Source: Metabacillus halosaccharovorans (GTDB taxonomy: Bacteria > Bacillota > Bacilli > Bacillales > Bacillaceae). From it: a stretch of DNA of 64,000 nucleotides. The stretch covers positions 1,364,001 through 1,428,000 of the forward strand of contig NZ_KV917371.1 of NCBI RefSeq assembly GCF_002019635.1, given 5' to 3'. The notes below the pieces were generated by a model, which was not told where the DNA came from, ran no database searches, and saw only the letters and a program-made list of their open reading frames with translations. A program made the position numbers and the translations under genes. Each line of letters starts with the position of its first letter. Position 1 is the first letter of the stretch. Below, one piece after another: positions 17,426-26,678 of the stretch.

Positions 17426-17538
17426 TTACCTTCCTCCTTAAGCTTTGTTTAGTATCTATTATAATTTTAACCAAAGCTGTAATAAAGAATAAAAAGGGAG
17501 GAGCATGGAGTAATTATTTCATCAGAATTTGTAATTGC

Positions 17539-18387
17539 CTAATATCTAGTTTCTTTCCCTTTTTCCACGGGGTTCTCATCATATGAGACCCAATCACTAT
17601 AGCTCCCAGCATATAATTTCACATTTTTATAACCGGCTATTTTTAAAGCAATGTAATTAGGAGTAGCGGTCACTCCTGATCCACAATAAACGATTATAGG
17701 CTCCTCCTGATTTAACTCAGAAAATCTCCTTTTCTGTTCTTCAGTATTTTTATAAATCCCTTGTTCCAACCCTTCTGCCCAAAATTTATGAATAGCACCC
17801 GGGATATGGCCGGCTAGTCGATCAATTGGTTCTATCTCCCCTAAATAGCGTTGTTCCTCTCTTGAATCTATTAATATTGGAGATTTTTTCTTTTTTTGAA
17901 CAATCTCTTTTACAACCTCGTAGGTAGCCAGCATCTCTTTTTGAATATCCACATCAAAATTAGTTAATTCAAACTTTGGTATTTCCTTTGTTGTTGTATA
18001 TCCGGCTTCTACCCAGCCTTTAAAGCCTTCATTTAACACATACACGTTTTCATGTCCTATAAAGGTAAGCAACCACCAAAAACGGGATGCATATTGCCCC
18101 TCCCCACCATCATAGGCAACAACCGCTTTTGTGTTATCAATTCCCGCTTTCTCGATATCGAGTTTAAACTGATTGATATCAGGAAGCGGATGCCTACCAC
18201 CATGCTTTGCAACAGGAGCAGATAACTGTTTTTCTAAATCAAAATAGACAGCACCAGGGATATGGCTCTCTTGATAAAGCTTTTCTCCTTTCAAAGAATT
18301 TCCTAATTCAAACCGGCAATCTACAATTTTAACCTGCCCGTTCTGTAATTGTTCATTAAGCCATTCCTTATTAACTACATACTTCAT
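17539..18387 (-). CDS. Sulfurtransferase with two rhodanese domains
   Basis: A 282-residue thiosulfate or 3-mercaptopyruvate sulfurtransferase of the SseA type. The N-terminal inactive rhodanese domain has VDCRFELG and AVVAYDGGEGQYASRFWWLL; the C-terminal domain carries the active-site loop YCGSGVTATPN, and the linker has ILIDSREEQRYLGEIEP and AGHIPGA. The loop CGSGVTA fits the mercaptopyruvate type rather than CRxGxxR thiosulfate enzymes. Monocistronic. Confidence 0.88.
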   Translation of the reverse strand: MKYVVNKEWLNEQLQNGQVKIVDCRFELGNSLKGEKLYQESHIPGAVYFDLEKQLSAPVAKHGGRHPLPDINQFKLDIEKAGIDNTKAVVAYDGGEGQYASRFWWLLTFIGHENVYVLNEGFKGWVEAGYTTTKEIPKFELTNFDVDIQKEMLATYEVVKEIVQKKKKSPILIDSREEQRYLGEIEPIDRLAGHIPGAIHKFWAEGLEQGIYKNTEEQKRRFSELNQEEPIIVYCGSGVTATPNYIALKIAGYKNVKLYAGSYSDWVSYDENPVEKGKETRY

Positions 18388-18497
18388 CGTTAACTACCTC
18401 CATCAATTTGAACTAATAACCAGATAATTCTCTTGTAAAAGGAAATATCCTCTCCCTACTGTGAATAATTTTTACATCAGTTCAATCAATGTAAAAA

Positions 18498-18541
18498 ACC
18501 GAAGATAACAAGTTTCTATACAAAACTCGATATCTTCGGCT
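18498..18541 (-). terminator. Terminator downstream of potD
   Basis: Arms CCGAAGATA and TATCTTCGG with a run of As on the plus strand before the hairpin, just past the end of the pot operon. Confidence 0.8.
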
Positions 18542-18556
18542 TACTCATTTACACTA

Positions 18557-19630
18557 TCATTTTTTATACATTTTAAACTCTAAAAAAAGTTCGTTATAAT
18601 AGGCAAGCATTCTTTTCCCTAGGTTTTCATATACTTCCAGCTTATCTGTTAATTGTGGATCCGGGTAAAATCGTTTATCACCTGATATCTCTTCCGGTAA
18701 TAGGTCAAAGGCTTTTGCATTAGGTGTTGAATATCCAACATATTCTGCATTTTGAGCTGCATTCTCAGGATCTAACATGAAATTCATAAATAAATGAGCC
18801 CCTTCTATATTTTGGGCAGTCTTTGGTATGACCATATTGTCAAACCAGAGATTCGATCCTTCTTTAGGTACGACATAATTCAGATTTTCGTTTTCACTCA
18901 TCATTTCAGCGGCATCACCTGACCAAACAATCCCAATGGCGGCCTCTTCATTTGCGATAAGCATTTTGATTTCATCTCCGACAATAGCTTTTATATTAGG
19001 AGTCAGGCTTTGCAATTTTTGTTTTGCTTCCTGAAGATGTTCTTTATTTTTATCGTTCAAGGAGTAGTTCAGGCTATTTAAACTCATCCCCATTATTTCT
19101 CTTGCTCCATCGACTAAAAGGATTTGGTTACGCAGGCTCTCATCCCATAAATCGTTCCAGCTTGTTATTTCTTTTCCCTGCAGCATAGAAGAGTTATAGA
19201 TAATTCCTACAGTCCCCCAAAAATATGGAATAGAATATTCATTATTTCGATCAAAGTCCAAATTCATAAAACGTGGATCAATATACGTTAAATTTGGCAA
19301 TTTTGAATGGTCAATCGGAATGAGCAAGTTTTCTTCTTTCATTTTTTCAATGGCATATTCTGATGGTATGGCAAGGTCAAAGGTCGTTCCACCTTGGGAG
19401 ATTTTCGTCATCATTGCCTCATTTGAATCAAATGTTTGATAAATGACCTTTAACCCTGTTTCCTGTTCAAACTTGTCAATAAGTTCAGGATCAATATAGT
19501 CTCCCCAGTTATAAATTGTAAGAGTATTCTCTCCTAAGTACCCTTCAGATGTATTTAGATAATTGGTCCAATATAGGAGGATAAGGGAAACAACAAAAAC
19601 CAGAGCAAACATACGAACGATCTGTTTCAT
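18557..19630 (-). CDS. potD: Spermidine/putrescine ABC transporter, substrate-binding protein
   Basis: A 357-residue extracytoplasmic solute-binding protein for polyamines. After a hydrophobic N-terminal segment (residues 6-24) comes the PotD signature TLTIYNWGDYIDPELIDKFEQETG, and later FWGTVGIIYN and IGIVWSGDAAEM. There is no lipobox cysteine, so the protein is probably held by an uncleaved signal anchor. Its start overlaps potC by 4 bases. Last gene of potABCD. Confidence 0.93.
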   Translation of the reverse strand: MKQIVRMFALVFVVSLILLYWTNYLNTSEGYLGENTLTIYNWGDYIDPELIDKFEQETGLKVIYQTFDSNEAMMTKISQGGTTFDLAIPSEYAIEKMKEENLLIPIDHSKLPNLTYIDPRFMNLDFDRNNEYSIPYFWGTVGIIYNSSMLQGKEITSWNDLWDESLRNQILLVDGAREIMGMSLNSLNYSLNDKNKEHLQEAKQKLQSLTPNIKAIVGDEIKMLIANEEAAIGIVWSGDAAEMMSENENLNYVVPKEGSNLWFDNMVIPKTAQNIEGAHLFMNFMLDPENAAQNAEYVGYSTPNAKAFDLLPEEISGDKRFYPDPQLTDKLEVYENLGKRMLAYYNELFLEFKMYKK

Positions 19631-20430
19631 TTGCCTCCCCCTATTCCATTTGTTTTAAGACTACGTTGATTAATGTAGTAGTAGCCAATGACTAGAATGA
19701 TTGTAAATAAAAAGATTAACGTTGTTAAAGCATTGATTGTTAAAGATATTCCTTGACGTGCCAGCGAATAAATCTCAACTGATAATGTTGAAAAACCATT
19801 TCCGGTTACGAAAAATGTAACGGCAAAGTCATCTAGTGAAAACGTCAGAGCCATAAAGAAACCTGCCAATATTCCTGGTGAAATATATGGAAGGATAACC
19901 TTTGTTAACACATTCCAGTTACTCGCTCCAAGATCAAGAGCGGCATCCACTAAAGATGAACTCATTTCTTCGATCTTAGGTAATACCATTAAAACAACAA
20001 TCGGCACACAAAAAGCAATATGTGATAAAAGAACAGAAGTAAAGCCCAGTTTAATCCCAACAATCGTAAATAATATTAAAAAGGATGCCCCAATAATGAC
20101 GTCAGGACTAACTAAAAGCACATTATTTAATGTTAAAAATGTATTTTTTAGTCGATTCTTTCTAACATGTGCGATTCCAAGTGCCCCAAACACTCCAATA
20201 ATCGTTGAAATGGCTGCTGATAACAGAGCAATGATTAGTGTATTTAAAACAATAATGAATAAACGTGTATCAGCAAAAACTTCTTTATACCAATCAAGGG
20301 TAAAGCCTTCAAACTGGTGCATCGTTCCACCGCTATTAAAGGAATAATATATCAAGTAAAAAATCGGAGAGTATAAAATGATAAAAACGATGATTAAATA
20401 AAGATTCGCTACTTTTCCATTTCGTTGCAT
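19627..20430 (-). CDS. potC: Spermidine/putrescine ABC transporter permease C
   Basis: A 267-residue permease with about six helices and the EAA loop DAALDLGASNWNVLTKVILPYISPGI that contacts PotA. Pairs with PotB to form the channel. One base separates it from potB and its stop overlaps potD. Confidence 0.92.
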   Translation of the reverse strand: MQRNGKVANLYLIIVFIILYSPIFYLIYYSFNSGGTMHQFEGFTLDWYKEVFADTRLFIIVLNTLIIALLSAAISTIIGVFGALGIAHVRKNRLKNTFLTLNNVLLVSPDVIIGASFLILFTIVGIKLGFTSVLLSHIAFCVPIVVLMVLPKIEEMSSSLVDAALDLGASNWNVLTKVILPYISPGILAGFFMALTFSLDDFAVTFFVTGNGFSTLSVEIYSLARQGISLTINALTTLIFLFTIILVIGYYYINQRSLKTNGIGGGK

Positions 20431-20431
20431 C

Positions 20432-21235
20432 TTATAACATCCCTCTCTTCCGATTTCCAGTTAACATCATAATAATAGCCATCGCAATAATTAAGAATAC
20501 GGCAATTGTTGCTCCCATTCCCCAATCTTGAATCACAAGGAAATTCTGCTCAATTGCTGTTCCAAGCGTAATCACTCGGTTCCCGGCGATAAGTCGGGTG
20601 ATCATAAATAATGATAGTGCCGGAATAAAAACAGCCTGACAGCCTATTTTCACACCATTCAACGTTAAAGGAAAAATAACACGACGAAATACTGTCAAAG
20701 GTGTTGCCCCTAAATCACTTGCGGCAGCAATTAATGAAGGGTTGAGCTTATCAACTGCATTAAATATAGGCAAAATCATAAACGGAATAAAAATATACAC
20801 AGAAACAAAGACAAAACTAAAATCGGTAAATAACAGCTGCTGTGCTGACATTCCAAAGAAGACAAACAAGTCATTAACCGGTCCATATGTTCCAAAAATA
20901 CCCAGGAATGCATAGGTTTTTAATAACAAATTGATCCACGTAGGCAAAATGATGAGAAGCAACCATAATTGCTTATGTTTTGTTCTTGTCAGCAATAAAG
21001 CTGTCGGATATCCAATTAAAAGAGAAAACGCTGTGATTAAAAAGGCATACCAAAAAGAACTTATCGTCATCTTAAGATAAACAGGCGAAAAGAATTTTTG
21101 ATAGTTTTCTAAACTAAATTGCCCCTCTATATTAAAAAATGAATAATATAAAATAAGAATAATAGGAGCAATAACAAAAACAACAATCCACAACATATAT
21201 GGGATGAAATAAAGAGTACGAGTTTGTCTATTCAT
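20432..21235 (-). CDS. potB: Spermidine/putrescine ABC transporter permease B
   Basis: A 267-residue six-helix permease with the EAA loop [26 protein letters not shown]. It overlaps the end of potA by 8 bases and is followed directly by potC, so the operon is tightly coupled. Confidence 0.92.
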   Translation of the reverse strand: MNRQTRTLYFIPYMLWIVVFVIAPIILILYYSFFNIEGQFSLENYQKFFSPVYLKMTISSFWYAFLITAFSLLIGYPTALLLTRTKHKQLWLLLIILPTWINLLLKTYAFLGIFGTYGPVNDLFVFFGMSAQQLLFTDFSFVFVSVYIFIPFMILPIFNAVDKLNPSLIAAASDLGATPLTVFRRVIFPLTLNGVKIGCQAVFIPALSLFMITRLIAGNRVITLGTAIEQNFLVIQDWGMGATIAVFLIIAMAIIMMLTGNRKRGML

Positions 21236-22328
21236 CGCTAACCTCTGTATATGATTCTAGTCGTTTGTCGAATTCATCCTCTGTTTCACCTAATCTCATA
21301 ACATGGATCGCTTCCTTTTCAAAATAAAGACCGATCTCAGAACCTACGATTGCTTTTTCCGTTGAATGAACGAGCCACTCATTGTCTTCTTTGTCATAGC
21401 AGCAAATTTCATAATGAACACCCCTAAATAGCTGGGAATCCACTCTTACTTGAAGCTTTCCTTCTTCAAATGTGCTAATTTTTAAATCTTCCGGCCGAAT
21501 GACAATTTCAACTCTTTCATTTGGATCAAAGCCTTGGTCCACACACTCAAATTGCTTACCCATAAACTCCACTAAAAAGTCCTCTATCATGTTCCCTGAA
21601 ACAATATTCGATTCTCCAATAAAATCTGCAACAAAACGATTGATAGGTTCATCATAAATATCAATGGGGGTTCCACTTTGTTCGACTTTCCCCTCATTAA
21701 TGACAAAAATCTCATCAGACATAGCCAGCGCTTCTTCCTGGTCATGTGTGACAAATATAAAGGTAATCCCAAGACGCTGCTGTAATTCTCTTAACTCATA
21801 CTGCATCTCGGTTCTTAGCTTAAGATCAAGAGCTGATAACGGTTCATCTAAAAGAATAATGTCCGGTTCATTAACAATCGCTCTAGCAATTGCAACCCGC
21901 TGTCTTTGTCCACCAGACATTTCATTAATTTCGCGTGCCTCGTAACCAGCCAGGTTCACAAATCTGAGGGCTTCTTTCACCTTTTGCTCAATAACAGCAT
22001 TCTTAAGCTTTTTAATACGCAGGCCAAAGGCAACATTTTCAAACACGTTTAAATGAGGAAACAATGCGTAGTCTTGAAAAACAGTGTTAACTTGACGCTT
22101 ATTAGCCGGGACAGAGTTAATGACTTTTCCATTAAAATAAATGGTCCCTGTTGACGGTTGTGTAAATCCTGCAATTAACCTTAACACCGTCGTCTTACCG
22201 CAACCTGACGGACCTAGTAGTGTATAGAATTTTCCACGCTCCAGTTCGAAGCTGATATTATTTAATACAGGGTTGTTATCATACTGCTTTGTTACATTCT
22301 CAAAGCGAATAACAGCATCGTTCACCAT
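21228..22328 (-). CDS. potA: Spermidine/putrescine ABC transporter, ATP-binding protein
   Basis: A 366-residue ATPase with Walker [10 protein letters not shown], signature MSGGQRQR, Walker B IILLDEP and switch histidine [16 protein letters not shown], followed by a C-terminal TOBE regulatory domain ([13 protein letters not shown]). First gene of potABCD, with a strong GCAGGAGG site. Some Bacillus relatives have a regulator gene (potR) before potA; none is present here. Confidence 0.93.
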   Translation of the reverse strand: MVNDAVIRFENVTKQYDNNPVLNNISFELERGKFYTLLGPSGCGKTTVLRLIAGFTQPSTGTIYFNGKVINSVPANKRQVNTVFQDYALFPHLNVFENVAFGLRIKKLKNAVIEQKVKEALRFVNLAGYEAREINEMSGGQRQRVAIARAIVNEPDIILLDEPLSALDLKLRTEMQYELRELQQRLGITFIFVTHDQEEALAMSDEIFVINEGKVEQSGTPIDIYDEPINRFVADFIGESNIVSGNMIEDFLVEFMGKQFECVDQGFDPNERVEIVIRPEDLKISTFEEGKLQVRVDSQLFRGVHYEICCYDKEDNEWLVHSTEKAIVGSEIGLYFEKEAIHVMRLGETEDEFDKRLESYTEVSDE

Positions 22329-22514
22329 ATCGTTATTCCTCCTGCAAGATGAGTATAGCCTAACTATTTCGACATTTTCCTACTTTTTACGAAAAGTAAT
22401 TATACATCATTTTTTAGAAATAAAAAATAATGTGTGTTACATCCAGTTACAGAAAAAGTACCATATTTTATCTCCAGTTTAAAACCAAAAAGACCCCCAG
22501 GTTTTGACGGTATC

Positions 22515-23171
22515 TTAATACAATGAAAGGCTCAATTTTACTTTTTTAGCTTCATCTGTATAAACACTAATAGTATAAATGCCTTTTTTTCCTTTAAATC
22601 TTATTACTCCATTTTTTGCTGAAGATATTGTATCTTCCCAAATCTCCTCATCTGAATGTTCAAGATATATAGTATATTCCCCTTCTTCAACTGAAGCTTC
22701 AAAAGGAATAGTCATAGTTCCGTTAACTGTTTCATTGATTTCAAAGGTTTCAACTTCATGATTACCTTTTAATGAACCAATAGATACATTAACTTCTCCA
22801 TTGGTTGTTGTTTTGTTCATATTTATCACTACATTATCTCCAAAAAAGAAGGTAACGACCAAGGTAATAACGGTGAATAGCCCTATCATTCCTCCCAGAA
22901 CGATCCCTAGAATTATAAAGACCCGTTTATTCAAACCTTTAAATGATGTATGTGTATGTATACGAGTGTTTAATTTATAAACTAGTCTAAAGATTAGGGG
23001 AAAGGCGATTGCTGGAATCAGGATATTAACCCATCCTCCAAATGAGAGGGCTTGAATACTAAATAAAAGCAATGCAAAAAAGTAAAACCCTACACCAAAC
23101 CAGTAGGTAAACCTATAAAACTTACTTTCTACGTATGGCTTACCAAAAATAAAATATATTGTATTTTTCAA
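22515..23171 (-). CDS. Membrane protein of unknown function
   Basis: A 218-residue protein that I do not recognise. Three hydrophobic segments fall at about residues 22-42, 47-65 and 84-110. A hydrophilic C-terminal half of about 105 residues follows, predicted outside the membrane and rich in beta-strand-like Thr, Val and Glu patterns (NGEVNVSIGSLKG, GTMTIPFEASVEEGEYTIYLEHSD, KGIYTISVYTD). The tail looks like a small immunoglobulin-type beta-sandwich that could bind a surface ligand. It is a single gene between potA and the arabinanase. I found no terminator directly after it. Confidence 0.7.
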   Translation of the reverse strand: MKNTIYFIFGKPYVESKFYRFTYWFGVGFYFFALLLFSIQALSFGGWVNILIPAIAFPLIFRLVYKLNTRIHTHTSFKGLNKRVFIILGIVLGGMIGLFTVITLVVTFFFGDNVVINMNKTTTNGEVNVSIGSLKGNHEVETFEINETVNGTMTIPFEASVEEGEYTIYLEHSDEEIWEDTISSAKNGVIRFKGKKGIYTISVYTDEAKKVKLSLSLY

Positions 23172-23307
23172 GACTAAACCTCCTACTATTCTTGAAACTA
23201 ATTCTTTGTAAAATAAAATTCTTTCCCTTATGAAATAATAGCCACATATGATGGCAATGTCTATGTCTACTTCTTCTATCTGGCAATAGTTACTTATATC
23301 TGTACGA

Positions 23308-23347
23308 AAAAAATCCCCTTTTGTCCTTCAACAGACAAAAGGGGATA
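23308..23347 (-). terminator. Terminator downstream of the arabinanase gene
   Basis: 14-base arms AATCCCCTTTTGTC and GACAAAAGGGGAT(A), followed on the minus strand by a run of seven Ts. Confidence 0.9.
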
Positions 23348-23359
23348 ATTATTTTTCGT

Positions 23360-25930
23360 TTATTCATTTAATCCACTTGGATTTTGGTAAAGTGATTGTA
23401 CTTCAGTTGCCGGGATGGCTACTCCATCATACACACGCACTTCATCCATCAATCCTTTGAAAGGAGTATCCCAATAGTTAACACCTAAACCAAATTCAGC
23501 ATCAAGAGAAGTAAATACATTCGGGAAATTGTCCCCTGTGTATTTAGCCACTCCATTGATATAAAATATAGCATTTCCTTCCTGGACCGTTAAAGTGAGA
23601 TGTGACCACTGACCTTCAGGTATGGTGGTATCCGTTACAGCATCATACCATTGATCACCGTTGTGTGACCAAACCATTGTATTGCCCCATCCGGTTTTTG
23701 GTACGATACTGATCCAATGATTCGATGTTTCTGCCCCAAAGAATGAGGTTGTAAATTCAGTGATTTGCTCCGGCTTTAGCCACATTGATACAGAGTAAGT
23801 ATCACCTGTAATTAAGCCATCAGCTAATTTCAGTCCCGATTCCCCATCGAATTGAGCAGCTTGTCCCACTTTACCTTCAGTAAATGTAATATTTCCGCCT
23901 GTATTATTAAGTCGATCGCCTGTCACGGCTGCGTCCGCTTTTTTACCAGAGCTGTCTTTTAAACCTTCACTAAAATCGTAGAAAGCTGATAAGCCGCCTT
24001 CTTCCTTTGCCTTCACTGTAACGGTTACTGTTAGTGTTTCGGTCACATCTCCTAAAGTAATCGTCCCTGTTAAGTTAACCTCAGCATCTTCAGAGCCAGG
24101 ACCCGGCCGTGTAACAACTCCTTCATTAGACACTGCCTCCGGATTAGAAGATTCCCATGTAATTTGAGCTCCTCTTGTTGCTACTGTTGGAAGTGTTATA
24201 TTACTAATCACAGTTGATGGGAAAGTAGTCATTAACTCCTGTTTAATTGCTTGTACTAATTTCTCATCAGAAGACGCTTCCACATGACTTCCCCAAATGA
24301 CAATTCCTTGATCTGACATCGCGCTAAACGTCATAACCCACTTTTGAGAAGTAGGATCATATTGGCGGTTGAACACACCATCATACGTTCCTTCATTATC
24401 AATCGTTAATTCCGCTTTGTAATTTCCATAAAGTTTCCATGTTCCTGTTACTGCACCAGAAATGGTGTGATCTTCGTTCAATTTTACCCATGTAGACTCT
24501 GTTACGTCACCAGTGATTTCCTTCCCATGGTTAATATATTTATAGTCACCCGTTACATCCACTTCTGAAACCTTCTCAATTGTTTCTCCAGCATAGCGGT
24601 ATGGTGTTGGTACCGGCCATTGATCTTTATTCTTAAATGTTTGGTGTACACGAACTTCATGCATTTCCCCTTGTTGTGGGAAACGAGTATGAGTAACGAT
24701 AAATTCCTTGTCTAGTTCATCGTCAATTAGATAAGAGTTATGACCTGGAGAAAGGTAGCCTGTACCAATTCCTGTTCCTTCTTCACCAAGGTCTCTTTTA
24801 AATAGGAAGTTTCCTATCATTTTATTACCGATATCTTTATGATCGTCATTACCCGGGAAGTTTCCAACTCCTCTATCAAATGATTCTGGGAAAACAGCAG
24901 CATTTCCTTTTGCATCGACATATGGACCATCAGGATTCTTGGATCTAAACTGCCTCATCTGATAGCCGCCATCAGAAGCTAAACCGCCATACGTGATGTA
25001 TAAGTAATAATAACGTGTTTTCTTATCATATACAGCGTAAGTTCCTTCAGCCGATCTTCCGTAGCCAGAAGCAATTTTTGTACCAAAATATCTGTCGATC
25101 ATTCTTCCATCTTCTGTTTTTCCATCTTTGCCAGGATACTTTGGCAACCCTGTTTTCTTATCTAATTCTAAAATAAAGGTACCTCCTGACCAGGAGCCGT
25201 AAGTCATATATAACTTATTATTTTTACCTTCAAGGATATTAGCATCTATTGCATTGGTATAAAGCTTATTATTATAAGCACCACTTTCCGTAAACCAATC
25301 AGGGTTTACTTCATCGATTACACCATCTTTAATAAGATCTGCGATATTTGTATTCTCCCAATGTTTATTTACATTACTGTTTCGATCATATGCTTCATTG
25401 CTGGTAAATCCTGAATACATAATGGTATCGACATATTGAAATGGTCCTTCAATATTCTTTGAAACTGCTATACCGATGGCAGAACGGATATAAGTGGAAG
25501 ACACACTATAATAAATCATATAGGCACCCTTTGTACCATCTTCATTTACATAATGTTTATTCCAAAACACATCCGGAGCCCAAACTGCAAAGCCACCCCT
25601 GCTGTCTGAGTCATTTTCTCCAGCCCATTTAAATGACTCTGCCAAGTTCTGAGACAAATCTCCATATACTTTATTATTTGGAGTTGTATACCCATTCGTA
25701 AATCTATCCCAATTGATTAAGTCCGTTGACTTAGCCCCATCAATGTGTGAACCATACACATAGTAAGTCCCTGTTTTAGGATCTTTAATAATTGAAGGGT
25801 CATGAACAGACGCATTTCTAAATTCGGGTGGTTCCGAATTACTTGTTTGCTTTATGCCTAGGGCACTGCTTGGTATTAACAACAACAGTATTAGAAAAAT
25901 AGATATGAAGCTTTTAAAATAACCTTTCAT
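23360..25930 (-). CDS. abn2: Secreted GH43 endo-arabinanase with C-terminal LamG-type binding domain
   Basis: An 856-residue exported enzyme. A signal peptide covers about residues 1-25 (hydrophobic, then SSALG). The GH43 five-bladed propeller follows, with the catalytic base in HDPSIIKD (Asp44), the middle acidic residue in NAIDANILEG and the general acid in GRSAEGTYAVY. A beta-barrel domain near residues 450-550 resembles the C-terminal domain of YxiA/Abn2, which cuts alpha-1,5-arabinan. Next is an Ig-like atrophied-repeat segment (ITWESSNPEAVSNEGVVTRPG), and residues of about 650-845 form a concanavalin/LamG domain (LSAFYDFSEG, VSMWLKPEQI, LMDEVRVYDG) likely to bind polysaccharide. Remembered Abn2 of B. 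subtilis is about half as long, so the extra binding modules are an extension. Two cre-like sites upstream point to repression by CcpA. Confidence 0.85.
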   Translation of the reverse strand: MKGYFKSFISIFLILLLLIPSSALGIKQTSNSEPPEFRNASVHDPSIIKDPKTGTYYVYGSHIDGAKSTDLINWDRFTNGYTTPNNKVYGDLSQNLAESFKWAGENDSDSRGGFAVWAPDVFWNKHYVNEDGTKGAYMIYYSVSSTYIRSAIGIAVSKNIEGPFQYVDTIMYSGFTSNEAYDRNSNVNKHWENTNIADLIKDGVIDEVNPDWFTESGAYNNKLYTNAIDANILEGKNNKLYMTYGSWSGGTFILELDKKTGLPKYPGKDGKTEDGRMIDRYFGTKIASGYGRSAEGTYAVYDKKTRYYYLYITYGGLASDGGYQMRQFRSKNPDGPYVDAKGNAAVFPESFDRGVGNFPGNDDHKDIGNKMIGNFLFKRDLGEEGTGIGTGYLSPGHNSYLIDDELDKEFIVTHTRFPQQGEMHEVRVHQTFKNKDQWPVPTPYRYAGETIEKVSEVDVTGDYKYINHGKEITGDVTESTWVKLNEDHTISGAVTGTWKLYGNYKAELTIDNEGTYDGVFNRQYDPTSQKWVMTFSAMSDQGIVIWGSHVEASSDEKLVQAIKQELMTTFPSTVISNITLPTVATRGAQITWESSNPEAVSNEGVVTRPGPGSEDAEVNLTGTITLGDVTETLTVTVTVKAKEEGGLSAFYDFSEGLKDSSGKKADAAVTGDRLNNTGGNITFTEGKVGQAAQFDGESGLKLADGLITGDTYSVSMWLKPEQITEFTTSFFGAETSNHWISIVPKTGWGNTMVWSHNGDQWYDAVTDTTIPEGQWSHLTLTVQEGNAIFYINGVAKYTGDNFPNVFTSLDAEFGLGVNYWDTPFKGLMDEVRVYDGVAIPATEVQSLYQNPSGLNE

Positions 25931-25961
25931 TTCGTTCCTTCTCCTCCTTTGTCAAATAAAA

Positions 25962-25975
25962 TGAAAACGTATCCA
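25962..25975 (+). promoter_or_regulatory. cre site (CcpA) near the arabinanase start
   Basis: TGAAAACGTATCCA matches the consensus TGWAARCGYTWNCW at 13 of 14 positions. It lies 32 bases before the start codon, where bound CcpA would block transcription. Confidence 0.75.
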
Positions 25976-26226
25976 TTTCTTCAGACTCCTATTCCTCCCT
26001 ACATAAAAACAATAAAACTATATCGGGATTAAACTTTCCTAATATTACTGAATGTAAGGGTTGTTCCTATTCTTACATGAAAATAGCGAAAAAAGGATGT
26101 CTTTACATACAAAAATTTAAGTGAACGAATAGATGAAACCTAATAATTGTACGCACCATTAATCAACATTGAATTTCTTATTTATCCTTACAAAACCCCC
26201 TATCCCCAAAAGTTATACTTACAACT

Positions 26227-26240
26227 ACGAAGCGTTTACA
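26227..26240 (-). promoter_or_regulatory. Second cre site upstream of the arabinanase
   Basis: On the minus strand TGTAAACGCTTCGT matches the cre consensus at 13 of 14 positions, about 300 bases upstream of the arabinanase start. It might instead serve the divergent polysaccharide gene. Confidence 0.65.
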
Positions 26241-26678
26241 TATGTAGGTTAGTAAGTTTCTGTCAATTAAACAGTACTATAAATCTATAATAATCTCAAT
26301 ATTCTATTATACCTAGCTTACAAAAACATATACATGATCGTACAAGTTATAACAAAATCTGTCGAAAGTACTACGAACCAGTTGTTATCTATCAGAGAAT
26401 AAAAAATCAAGGGGACGGTATAGGTTTTTATATCGCCCTCTAACCATCTTCTTTCTTTTTTAAATACAGTACTTTTTTAACCTACCCCCAAAAATTCAAA
26501 ATAACCACCTAAGCTTTTGTTGATAGTCATTTTTTGTCGAAAGAAATTACCCTAAAGGATACGACCTTTTCAATAACTTTCATACAATCCAGTGGTTTTT
26601 GGAAGATTTTATTTATTGTACAAAATCAAGTTAAGAGTTAATTATCATTTTCGACACTACACCTATGGGGGGAGTCTA

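Larger units (their letters stand above)
25931..26678. other. Divergent intergenic region between arabinanase and the GH18-CE4-GT2 gene
   Basis: Nearly 750 bases without a gene. It contains two cre sites, and an imperfect hairpin with GGGGACGGTATA and TATATCGCCC arms near 26411-26442 followed by a T-rich stretch. The rest is AT-rich and shows nothing I can name. Confidence 0.55.
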
